From: Lineus longissimus
Taxonomy: Eukaryota > Nemertea > Pilidiophora > Heteronemertea > Lineidae
NCBI RefSeq assembly: GCF_910592395.1
Contig: NC_088311.1
Coordinates: forward strand, 17,734,501 to 17,798,500
Reading direction: 5' to 3'
Length of the DNA: 64,000 bases
How positions within the stretch are numbered: position 1 is the stretch's first letter; each line of letters starts with the position of its first letter. The notes beneath the pieces were generated by a model that worked only from the letters and a program-made list of their open reading frames with translations, had not been told where the DNA came from and did no database searches. Made by a program: the position numbers and the translations under genes. This document shows, piece by piece, positions 26,350-38,300 of the stretch.

Positions 26350-27390
26350 ATTACTAATCTGGTGCCCCCCCCCCCCCCATAAGGTCGACATCCAAGAAGT
26401 CTGACGTTCAGAGAAAGGTATCATAACTCCGAAGTACCACAAGTCCGACATCTCATAATTCCGACAATAAAATATTCTCCGATTAGCAAACAGCACAAAA
26501 GACATCATCAAATCTCGTAATAAAAGGTGGGAAAATAGCGCAATGCTTGTTCTCACTCTAAATTATGTACTGAGTCGGGTCTATATATATTTGCAGAAAA
26601 TATGATAATGTATTATTATCACTAAACCCGTATTTGGCGTAATTTGCTCTATCTCCTCATTAACCGCTGGGTGAAATTTGTTCATTTTTGAAATCTGAAG
26701 TAGATTGACACTGCGAAGAACTTCAGCTATATAGGTGTCGAATCCATATTTTCAGCGCAAAATATAGTTTTTCGAGGTTTTACTATCTGAAGGACGGTGA
26801 TGCTATCTGCGGTATAAACGGCCATTGCAGTAATGAAACTGTAAGGGCATTTTTTGTCACCGAATCAGAATGCTCGATGTATACCGCTTAGGCATACATA
26901 ATAGCGTAGATGATGTTTATTCACTTCATTCCTACACTTGATTTCTCCCATGGTTTAGATAGTATAGTGTACGTACGCACTGCGTTGTATCTTTAGTTGA
27001 CTTACATGTGAATAAACAACAAACAAAACGACTAAATGCAAATATCTTTGTACTATAATATGATCTCAGGTTACAAACGCTAACTGGGAATACGACTACT
27101 TCAAACTTTATTTGTGCTAATTAGCGAAAATTATTCACAAAATGGTTATTCAAACTACAGCGCCCCTTACAGCCAGTTGATAAACGAACGGCACCGCATT
27201 CACCTGCCAATTCCTGTGGTCGTCGGTACAAAAGCTCAAGAAACCTCGCCACTTGTCGCAGTGGTTAGGGTGAGGGACGAGGCCGGCCCACTACGTCTGG
27301 AGTGTACCACCTGCGAGATGAAGATAAAACCCCCAGTACGGTGCCATCGGAACCTGTCCCCAGCTGTTTATATTTCAACAAACAATTACA

Positions 27391-27598
27391 AATTCCATAT
27401 TTCGGTTCATTTCTGATGATAGTTTCATACAGTTTACAATGTAATTCCATATTTCGGTTCATTTCTGATGACAGTTTCATACAGTTTACAATGTAATTCC
27501 ATATTTCGGTTCATTTCTGAGGACAGTTTCATACAGTTTACAATGTAATTCCATATTTCGGTTCATTTCTGAGCACAGTTTCATACAGTCTACAATGT
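27391..27598. repeat. Minisatellite, four copies of a 52-bp unit
   Basis: Units start at 27391, 27443, 27495 and 27547, with a partial fifth from 27599. Each begins aattccatatttcggttcat and ends with agtttacaatgt. Copies differ by only a few bases, so expansion is recent. Confidence 0.85.
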
Positions 27599-28324
27599 AA
27601 TTCCAAATAATTTAATGCCCTGACACACTAGAAATGCAGTGATCAATCCACTGTCTGTGATGTGTACATGAAGTTACTGATAGAGGCCACTACCATTACC
27701 ATTGTTTTCTTCCATCCGCCTACTGTACTCACCACAATATGTCGTTTCCCTTTGTTTGGTGTCCGACAATAGAACCTGAACCATGCGCATAATAACCCTC
27801 CACGTGCCCCCAAATGATTAGATCACACTAACTCCCCACATAACTGGCCTTCTAAGTAAAGTAGGCAGTTTGCCCCCAGGCATTTCAACTCAACAGCACC
27901 TTCCACAGACAATGACCCTTCAACTGGTAAGCTTAAGCCCTACATAGAAACACCCAAATTCATAACATACCAGTCGCCTCCGCACCGTCGGGATCACGGG
28001 TATTTGCTAAGTCTATATATTAATACTAGAAATGATAAAAGTCGCTTTTTGTCTGCAACCTCTTGATCTCCTAATTTTTCACATGAACATGAAAATTTTA
28101 CCCGTGAAGCCATTCAGCTTTGTCTCCAATCCATGCATATTTTCAGCGCAAAATGTGTTTTTTCGTGGCTTTTTTTCCTTTGAATAGCTGGCCATGCTGC
28201 GAACTTTTTTCCCCAAACCACATAGCCATTGCAATTGCTATTGAGTAGTTCCTATGGTGTAGCTCTTCATATATATAGAGGCCGCGCGCGCGCGAGAGAG
28301 TATAATCCCCGTATTGTGTACTTT

Positions 28325-28465
28325 ATTCGGACTTGTGGTACGGCGGACTTGTGGGATGTCGAACTTGTGGGATGTCGAAATTGTGGGATGTCGGACTTAA
28401 GGGATTTCGAACTTGTGGGATTTCGGCCTTGTGGTATGTCGGACATGTGGGATTTCTGATTGGGG
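28325..28465. repeat. Degenerate array of a unit like gtcggacttgtgggat
   Basis: About eight imperfect units of 16-18 bases run through this block. Variants include gtcgaacttgtgggat and ttcggccttgtggtat. The open reading frames over it repeat the same short peptide and are not taken as genes. Inverse-orientation relatives occur at 26364-26470. Confidence 0.65.
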
Positions 28466-28963
28466 AGGAGGGGGGGGGATCCTTATCACACGGGCCTAGC
28501 GATATGTATTGTCTATTGTCAGAAGTGTCGTCCTTGTGTACAATATTGCATTTGGTTGGATGGTCGTGATTACCATGAAATGTCAATTGGTTTTTGGGCA
28601 CCCAAAAGCAACGTGCTGTGCACGGATGTCCTAATACAACAACGCAATAACTGAACGTTGCATCAACCATACAGCACCAGGTGACCGTGCATTTTTAAAA
28701 TTAATGGAGCTGGTCGAAGAATTGTCAACGTAAGATGAGAGACATCTTCACATAATCCCAAGATGAAATATAGCACCGGTGCTATATGAACTGAAATATC
28801 CCTCAGTTCCACATTTAATAAGGTTAAACACTAGTAATTCAATGCGCGAGACTAGGTTGTATAGCAAAAATCATATTTGAATTTCTGATACATCGTCTTA
28901 TTCACCAGTATGGATGTGTTTTTTATCAAAAATACATATTTTGTGAATTATGCATTTCTCCTC

Positions 28964-28971
28964 TATAAAAG
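28964..28971 (+). promoter_or_regulatory. Possible TATA box of the fucolectin-PAN gene
   Basis: TATAAAAG lies about 420 bases upstream of the ATG at 29391. It would require a long 5' leader or an unseen leader intron, so the assignment is weak. Confidence 0.25.
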
Positions 28972-29390
28972 GAAGATAATGATGAAGTTTCAATTCAGTA
29001 GCCTAAATATAGTGGTCTCGGAGGTCAAATTAACCCGTCGCGGCCGAATTGTCGATTCACGGATCAAAAAGGTTTATCGCTGTACCTGTGACGCCTCAGC
29101 GAGGCACTCTTCCGACGGAGACTTCCAGCGCATTTAGAACTTGTTATGAGATGGACTCGTTGTGCATGGTTGTACATGACAGTTGTTGATTGCAAAAAAC
29201 AATTAGTGCAATTTCATTTCAATCAGCTTATGCATTATTAACAGGCCACATGTTATCGCACAGAACAGAAGCTACAACATAAACGATTTAAGCCTCGTGA
29301 AAACTGCACGAGATCGGTGAATCATAGCACGAGGTGGCTGAGACAAGACAAGTTCATTGACGGGTGAATCAAAGGGACAGTTGGTCAGCT

Positions 29391-32300
29391 ATGCCTTTCC
29401 TCCGATTGCGTTTCGCCATCTTCTCCTTGACGATATCCGTGTTTCATATTTTCCCTCAGGGGACCGTTGAAGCATGCTTCGGTAAGAAGAAATCCTCATC
29501 TGCTGTTTTTTACCACGCCTGTTAATGAGAGGCGGCTGCACTGTCAATTACCGTAGGTGGAAGTCGTTGCGACTCCCAAGGCGATTTTATTTGCCTACAT
29601 TGCACAATCCTTTTTATTTGAAGAAGTTGTATAATTCCACTTTCCCAGTTCGCTTCATGCCATTTTTACTTGTAGGAGGCTTTACCACCATTGAAAACGA
29701 TTGTCATTTCTGAATTGCGATTTTTGTCCTTTTTTCTGCTGCACTTGTTCAACTCTATGTAACAAGAGTCTTTCTTCATTTGAAAGACTCTGATGCAACT
29801 TACTTTCTGAATTGGCCTTTTCAGAAATAAATGCCATCTTCTGACAACAAGGCCAAGTCCAACACATTCAAATCTGCCGCTATTTTCACTTTTTAGACAA
29901 GCTCGATATTTTATCGGAAAAACTTATCTCGGCGACAGATAGCTACGGTGCCCATAGAGGACATGCGTTTATTTTCAATATATTAGAATTTTTTTTTTAC
30001 AATGCGATTTTTTTCTCTCGGATTTATTCGAGAGAAAAAAATTAGAATTCAAGAGAAAAAAATCGCATTGTAAAACAAAAAAAACCTAATATATTGAAAA
30101 TAAACGCATGTCCTCTATGGGCCACCGTAGATAGCCGAACCGAACTGACGACGTTACGTACGTCGACGAGATTGAGACCGCGATAACGTGATGCAATCTA
30201 TCCCGATCTCGATCACGGAAACGACATGTAGCTGAACGGTTTATGCCACATTCGCCTAATCCTTTTTCGCCTAATCCACATTCGCCTACAAATTCCACAT
30301 TCGCCTATTCCACATTCGCCTATTCCACTTTCGCCTAATCCACATTTGCCTATTCCTTTTTCGCCTAATCCACATTTGCCTTATTCCATTTTCGCCTAAT
30401 TCCTTTCTCGCCTAATGCCACTTTCGCCTAATTCCACTTTCGCCTAATTCCACATTCGCCTGTTTCTTTTTCGCCTAATTCCATATTCGCCTAACAGGTA
30501 CCACCCCTATCACTTGGACCCTTCCAGTCAGAGGGGTTAAGATTCCTGTGCCAGGTGTTAGGGTTGGGGGAGGGATTTTGAGCTATACGGTAGACTCTTT
30601 TTTTTTAAATCACCAGCTCATTATTTTCATAATCGAGTCCCAAGGTATAGACTATGGGGAGTAGAATTTTTAAGTGATGCGGGGATCTCTGAATATCAGG
30701 TCCTGTTACCAAGGGGTTGCCCTAACTTGGGGGGGGGGGGGGGGTTAGTGGATGGGGCTCGGAGAGTTTATTGCTAGTAACTGATGCTTTTCAACCCAGA
30801 AAAAAGAAGTGTGCGCATTAATGTACAATTCATAATCTTTTTGACATCAATCAAATCAAGATAGTATATGATCGATTCCATCTCAGTTTGTTTAGACAGG
30901 TGAAAGCATCAGTAAAGCATCAGCACAAATTATGTAAGACAAAAATATAATTTATGATTCATCATTTATTCAAAGGGGTGGAAAAGCTGTCAACCCAAGC
31001 TAAGACCACTTAACTTGAGTGATGGCCTTTGGAAAAGGAATGGTCCATTTTATGGATAACCCAAGCTAAGATCACTGAACACCAAGGAAATGGCTTTTTG
31101 AAAAGGAATGGTCCATATCATGAGTAAGAATATTCCATAACCCAAGCTAAGATCACTGACCATAAGAGATGGCATTTTGGAATGACCCATTTTATGAGCC
31201 ACGGGGGGGGGTAGGTATATGCCAAAATTAGGCGAAAATGGAATTAGGCGAAATGGGAATTAGGCGAATGTGGATAAGGCGAAAAAGGAATTAGGCGAAA
31301 ATGGAATTAGGCGAAAGTGGAATTAGGCGAATGTGCATAAGGTGAAAAAGGTTTAGGCGAAAAAGGTTTAGGCGAATGTGGATTAGGCGAATGTGGAAGA
31401 TACCAGCTGAACCTCTCTATTGACGCGAAGCGGGACGTATGTCAATTGTGATTTGGACTGTAGTTGTAATGCAGAAACGGCTACTTTTTGCAATTAATTT
31501 ATTGTTTTGCAATTTAATGTTTTTGCAATATATTTCATCAGGAAATGCGGTTATTCCTTAACTGGAAGTGAAATTATTAATGAAATAGGTTTTGCAAATA
31601 GATTTGAGTATGGTGTACAATGCAATAATGTTAATAATTAAAAACAACTGTTTTACCAATAGTACACAACACACATGTAGGTATTGGTCTGTATTCATGT
31701 AAATACTGTAAACATTTGGTAAATTATAAATTTCATTACATCAAAATATTCTTGATTTTATTTTAGGTTTTGTTTCTTAAGCTTTATTAAGTTTTGTAAA
31801 AGTCTCCCCTGCTTGAACATGGAGTTGGCCAACACAGATGCACTCATGTGTGACATACTGGGCCCGGTTGTTAGAAAGCATGTTAGGCCCTAACGGTATG
31901 TTGACATGTCGTTAAGTCTATGTTACCCTAAACGACTCGTTAAATCTGTTGCTAGAAAGCATTTTGATGCTAACATCATGTTATCTTCATGTTACCATGT
32001 CGTTACAAATAACGTTGTCAAGGGGCTGCGTCAGGTACATGTCACCTGCAAAAAAATGGCCGCCAGGATACTTTTACATGATCAATTACTACATAATTTT
32101 CAACTTCACCGTCAAAAAAGGATATTTCGTAGAAAAATTTGCCCACTAACTGATTTCGAAGGAGACGAGGCAATAAGGAAAGGTAGTTGATAAGCCCCCC
32201 TCTTAGGAGGGGCTCTTAAGATACACGTGTGTGCGGGAGTACATAATGTAAATGAATGATGAGAAATAAAGAGAGTAACTATTTGTATATCCTACAAACA

Positions 32301-35300
32301 ATTTTTTTTGGTATTTTTCTGAATTAACTCCGTTGAGTTTACCGATTTCTCCGCGATCGTCCGGTGGTGGTTGCTATCCCATTGGTTGAAATTAATTTAA
32401 ATCTTCATGGGAATTCGCTACATCATATGCCTAAGAAATTGGCCAATTATATTAATATTTTTATTAGAGAAATATCCGTCCTAAATAATGACAGAAAAGG
32501 GTGGTTTATTTCAATTTTGTGTCGACATGGTCGAGGTCACGTGACGTCATAAAACAAAACAATCGCACACACCCGTCCAAAAAAGGCACTTTAAGAAAAA
32601 CAAATACGTTTTTCCTGCTTAAAACCACACTGACGACTAAGTTATTTTAGTCTACTACCCAAATCTGAAGTATCAAAATGAATTACAAACTGGAACTAGC
32701 TCTATTTAGCAAAAGTTGCGTGAAAAATTCGGGTGAGCGACATTCTGAACCCTAGCGGCCAATAATTAAACTACTTTCAGCCGTCTGCTCCGGTCTCGTT
32801 AGGGAGTTTTTCCCAAATGTACGCGATGATGACGTGCCCCATTAACAGGACGTAACATCTATTTTAAAATGCGTTTCCAAAGTGAATGCATGAGGACAAT
32901 CCATTTAAGTGTCGTATATCACTGGAAACGCCCGATTCCCGTGAATAAGGACAATCACAATGTATTACATTACCAAAACAAAAATGTGTCGGAAGGAACT
33001 ATAATTACTATATGGATGGTCCCATCGTACCCCCCCCCTCCAGCAGTATGACACAGAAGGGCTAGTTGACTGTCCACCGGGGGGGGTTTGGGGGGAGCTT
33101 CCCCCCAACGCACTGGTAAAAACCTATGTCGACGGAGGGGGGTTTGGGGGGTGTCCCCCCATTGTAACAGCTGTAGTTGTTAGAGCTTGCACTTAACATA
33201 TGCTCGTAGGGGGGTTCGGGGGAGCTCCCCCGACCTAAAGGGGGGCTCACTAAGTCTTTGACTTTACATATTAAAGCTTGGAATCAGTGAAACCATGTAA
33301 CCAGTGATAAACCTTGGAATAGTCAGTACTAAACCGTGGAATCACTGTGCAAGTACCGCGTGAAATCGGGCGCGTTCCTTCCACGATTTATACCCTCCCA
33401 ACTGCCAATCTCGTCCCAGCTGACTTTATTGATAAGCCCCCCTTTAGGAGGGGCTCTTAAGATACACGTGTGTGTGGGAGTATATACTGATTTGATGAGA
33501 AATAAAGAGAGTAAATATTGTATATCCTACAAACAATTTTTTTGGGTATTTTTCTGAATTAACTCCGTTGAGTTTACCGATTTCTCCGCGATCTTCCGGT
33601 GGTGATTGCTATCCCATTGATTGAAATTAATTTAAATTAATTTAAATCTTCATGGGAATTCGCTACATCATATGCCTAAGAAATTGGCCGATTATATTAA
33701 TATTTTTATTAGAGAAATATCCGTCCTAAATAATGACAGAAAAGGGTGGTTTATTTCAATTTTGTGTCGACATGATCGAGGTCACGTGACATAAAAACAA
33801 AACAATCGCACACACCCGTCCAAAAAAGGCACTTTAAGAAAAACAAATACGTTTTTCCAGCTTAAAACCACACTGACGACTAAGTTATATTGGTCTTCTG
33901 CCCAAATCTGAAGTATCAAAATGAATCACAAACTAGAACTAGCTCTATTTAGCAAAAGTTGCGTGAAAAATTCGGGTGAGCGACATTCTGCACCCTAGCG
34001 GCCAATAATTAAACTACTTTTAGCCGTCTGCTCCGGTCTCGTTAGGGAGTTTTTCCCAAATGTACGCGACGATGACGTGCCCCATTAACAATAACAGGAC
34101 GTAACATCTATTTTAAAATGCGTTTCCAAAGTGAATGCATGAGGACAACCTATTTGTGTCGTATATCACTGGAAACGCCCGATTCCCGTGAATAAGGACA
34201 ATCACAATGTATTACATTACCAAAACAAAAATGTGTCGGAAGGAACTATATGGATGGTCCCATCGCACCCCCCCTCCAGCAGTATGACACAGAAGGGCTA
34301 GTTGACTGTCCACCGGGGGGGGGGGGTTTGGGGGGGAGCTTCCCCCCAACGCACTGGTAAAAACCTATGTCGACGGAGGGGGGTTTGGGGGTGTCCCCCC
34401 ATTGTAACAGCTGTAGTTGTTAGAGCTTGCACTTAACATATGCTCGTAGGGGGGTTCGGGGGAGCTCCCCCGACCTAAAGGGGGGCTCACTAAGTCCTTG
34501 ACTTTACATATTAGCAATTTGCCAGTAGTTCCAGAATCAACCTTTTTGTGGAGGATGACGTCATCATTGAACGCATTGGAAATGTGTTGTTGTCGTTAAA
34601 AAATAAACTTATATTCATGACGGGCCGCCATTTGCATATATCTAATTATTACTCTTCGATGAAAGCAAAAGTAAGCTTTTGTGATTGTTTTGTATTCGTT
34701 ACACTAAAATAAAACGTTTTTATTAGAAGAATCATTTGTATATATAATGCTCTGATAAAGCTCAGTAGGCATGACAAACATACACACGGGAATCACTAAA
34801 AAATGTGTCCGCTTAGAACTTGTTACATCACGAAAATATCTCTACATCCCTCGATGTGTACATGAATATGTACGAAATCGCTCACAGCGAAGGAATTTAT
34901 TCACATTTTTCATCTCCAAACCCGGCTAAAACCTACGTTCCTTGATCTACGTTTCTACGGATAAGTGCCAGCCGGTACTGCATGATGTAGTCAATCTTCT
35001 CGGTATCACCCTGTATGATCTCACCGCTCCGTAGTTCGAATACGCTCCGTGTGGTGGCGTAGTAAGCGGAGCGCTGATTGGTCCATATTATGGGTGTGTG
35101 GTGGGCGTGTCGTGACGTGCATGCTTATATTTGGGAGATCAGTAATGTACACAGGAGGCGAGGTATGACTGGTTTGTTCTAAAATATAGATTATAGAATC
35201 GGATGTGCGACTGATTTCTAAACTACCGTCAAATTCCGATCTGATCATGTAAAAATAAGCTCCAAATATTGATTCGTAACCACCTTAGGTTCAAATTGCA

Positions 35301-38300
35301 TTATTTCATGTTTTTATGCATTTTCAGGACTGATTCCAAGGTTTATCACTGGTTTCAAGGTTTCACTGGTTCCAAGCTTTATCACCTACCATAAGGAAAC
35401 GTTTTCGCTATGGGAGAGAGGGTATTGAGTTGATCTGTAACCTCTTGGACAATGAGCTGAGCCGGCCCACAGACAGAACTCAGAGTCTCAGTACAATAAC
35501 TCAAGTATTGATAGCTCTGAAATTTTACTCCACAGGGGATAAACTCATTACCATCGGTGACAACTTTGGAATAAACAATGGTACTACCCCAAGAGTCATT
35601 GCAAATGTGTCCCAATCTTTAGCAATCAAGTTAAACGAGTTTGTTGTGTGGCCAAGAAGTCCTACAAGAAGAGAGGAAATCAAGCGTGGGTTCTATGGTA
35701 TGGGAGGCTTCCCAAACGTTTGTGGCTGTGTTGACTGCACACAAATTCAGATACAGGCCCCCAGCACACCTGCACACTGCCTCACCATTTGAGTCAGAAT
35801 TGCTACTTCCCTGGCTGTAAAATTGGCCTTCTTGGATTTCTTTGTCATCACCTTGAATTTTTTTACAGGAAGTAGATCAAATCCAAAAAATTTGCAATGA
35901 ATTATGGGAATTTTTTTTCTGAACAGAAGATAACATGTTGTTAACTAGCTGTTACCAAAAATGCTTAAAATTTTGCTTCTAACAACAGCATATTTACGGT
36001 TTGTTTGGTAACGGCATGTTACTGGATTTAACATGCCGTTACTGGTAACGGCATGTTAAAATAAACTTTTTTTCTAACAACCGGGCCCAAGTGGTCCAAG
36101 GAGACGAGCTAATTTTCATTCACATTTAGGGTCACTCTGGGCGCTGAGCATCACACCTCATTAACGCCATTCAACTAAGGCCTTTGATCATAATGGCCAA
36201 TTTGGGAAGCCCTGGTATTTTTCACAGGTTTTTCTCGAAAAAGTCGAGGAAAAATCGGACAATGTCGGAGAAAGGTCGGAGAAATCAGGGAAAAGTTAGA
36301 AAAATCGCAGTCGGAAAAGAGCCTCCTATTCGTGTTCGCCATCATTCTACCAGCGTCCTCAATTCTTGCTCACCAACCTTCTATTTTGCTCGGTAATATA
36401 CGCCATGTGTTAGCTCACCCGCTTTCCTCATATTACTCTCATTGCGGGAAACTTACTCAAACTTTGTGTCTTGCATGCATGACCAAAAATCATGTTTAAA
36501 GAACCTCTTACTTAGTTTAACGGGTAACACTTCCGGGTACACTTCGATCTACAAGTTAAAGTGATACTATGATGTGATTTACAACTTTGCGGAAATACGT
36601 CCGTTTTTAATTATTGATCACAAATGTAAAGCTAAAATTTTCTATTTTTGATTAGATTTATTATAAAATCGCTGTTTTAATCGCGTCAGACTGGCCAACT
36701 GCCGAAGACGTTTTGAAAAACCCGCACTAAGTCACGTGACCTCATGACGTCACAACATGAACAAGTCAGACCGTCGAATATTTTCCTATTCGCTCTAGGA
36801 AGAAGGTGTATCCGCAGTAGTTCGCGTACGCTCAGGAAAATCTAATGAATATTAAATGAGGTCTAAAAATAGTTTTAGGAATACCATTATTATGACGTTA
36901 GCGATGGAATTTCCTGGTTGGACTTGGGGAAATTTATGATGAAATGACTAGGACTGTGGACTTGAGGGAGGGGCCGTCCCTTCCCTTACTTCGTTACTTC
37001 TAGATTTTTTCCAAATGTGCTGGAAGACCCCCAACGGCAGACGAATTTGGAGTTGGTTCTCGAAGTTGTGTTCCGGCGGAGCATCAGGAGGAGAAGATGA
37101 ACCACCGGCTGGTGACCTCTTAACTCGAACTTCATGGTGACGGCCCGGTTCTTTGATAGGGTCAGGCCAGCGGAAAACCCCAACACCTTCAGTTTTGCTG
37201 GTGTTGCCGCAAAACATCGCAGCACAACGCTACCCGACAACCCTTTTCTTCTTCTTCTCCATAATCTTCAGTTCTTATCGTGTATATATTGTGTAAGGAC
37301 AGGATGGAATGTCAATGGTCAATGGCAGTTGTAAATAAACGAATGAGATTTTCTTTTCGCGGGAATGTAAACCACCGCGACCGCGAAAATGTTCATGTTC
37401 ATGTTGTGACGTCATCAACGAAAACGTCGTCGGCGTAGCGCGATTTCAACGGCATCGAAGCGAGTCGTCCGGGCGGGATTAAAACCATCAATTACTAGAA
37501 AATGTGCATTTCGATTCGAAAACCTTACCGATTAATGAGAAAGCGACGTAGTCATTTGCCAAAAACAGCTAAAACATTATATGGTGAAGTTTGACACGAG
37601 TTACCCTTTAAGATATTGTTTATATTGTAAAGATGACAAGGTGGACGACGAATATCATTTACTATTTCAATGCAAAGTGCATGATAAAGATAGAAAAGAC
37701 CTTATAGACATACTAAACAACTATAAACACTTTTCAAAACATCTCACTACCAGATTTTTTCCTGAATTCTGTTGGTCTGTATCGCAACATCACGTTTTAT
37801 AAGTAGATGCTTTAAAAGCCGCACAAATTATGGTACGGTATGATTAGAAATGTAAGGAATATAATTATTATACATTTTTAACATGTACCGTTTTTTATCT
37901 GCTTGCACAACACTTTAGCTCTCGCACCTGCACAAGTTTATTTGACTTCACCTACTCATTAGTTGCTTTCACACGAGGACGGTTTTAGCTCTCCTCACCT
38001 CGAGCCACTTGAAGCCGGATCACCTGTAACTGGCTTTGCGCCACCATGCGACGGGTTAGTGGTTTAAGTGGCCTGAACTGACCTGGGGCCGGCGATTTGA
38101 TCCGTCTCCGTGTAGACAGCGCAAAGCTAGTTACAGGTGATCCGGCTTCAAGTGGCTCGAGGTGAGGAGGGCTTAAACCGTCCTCGTGTAAAAGCAACTA
38201 TAAACACTTTTCAAAACATCTCACTACCAGATTTTTTATTGAATTCTGAAGACTTGGTCTGTATCGCAACATCACGTTTTATAAGTAGATGCTTTAAAAA

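Larger units (their letters stand above)
26357..28494. mobile_element. Possible fourth foldback element (no target duplication found)
   Basis: At 26357-26470 a C-run is followed by degenerate repeats around tccgacat. At about 28326-28494 repeats of the type gtcggacttgtgggat, inverse in orientation, are followed by a G-run. The outer ends are GGTGCCCCC and, from the right, GGATCCCCC. The interior holds a 52-bp minisatellite. This matches the plan of the other foldback elements, but I find no 8-bp target duplication, so the two arms could be unrelated. Confidence 0.4.
32182..35390. mobile_element. GGTAG-ended DNA transposon, copy A, with 9-bp target duplication
   Basis: It starts GGTAGTTGATA and ends TATCACCTACC. 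ATAAGGAAA is duplicated exactly at 32173-32181 and 35391-35399. Disregarding an inserted element near the left end, the inverted ends extend over 60 bases (gataaagcttggaa, cagtgaaacc, gataaaccttggaat). The 9-bp duplication suggests a Mutator-like (MULE) transposase in trans; no transposase ORF is present. It sits inside a Harbinger transposase gene and itself contains two copies of another element (32193-33271 and 33435-34511). The related copy is at 47259-48266. Confidence 0.87.
32056..35770 (+). pseudogene. HARBI1-like transposase, split by a transposon and lacking its C-terminal half
   Basis: The first part (32056-32181) encodes MAARILLHDQLLHNF and on to DEAIRK. The second part, from 35400, continues directly with RFRYGREGIELICNLLDNEL and SRPTDRTQSLSTITQVLIAL. 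Removing the inserted element and one copy of its ATAAGGAAA duplication restores the frame exactly. Typical Harbinger motifs follow: GFYGMGGFPNV and the first catalytic Asp in GCVDCTQI. The remaining catalytic residues are missing because the element is internally deleted near 35765. It is dead on two counts. Confidence 0.8.
31860..36088. mobile_element. Harbinger (PIF) transposon remnant, interrupted by a 3.2-kb insertion
   Basis: Inverted ends GGGCCCGGTTGTTAGAAA (31860) and its complement ending at 36088 bound the element. Without the 3209-bp insertion and one 9-bp duplication it is only about 1.0 kb. It carries the N-terminal half of a HARBI1-type transposase on the plus strand and the N-terminus of a Myb/SANT-like partner on the minus strand, meeting near 35765. 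I found no 3-bp target duplication, so the flanks have probably decayed. Confidence 0.75.
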
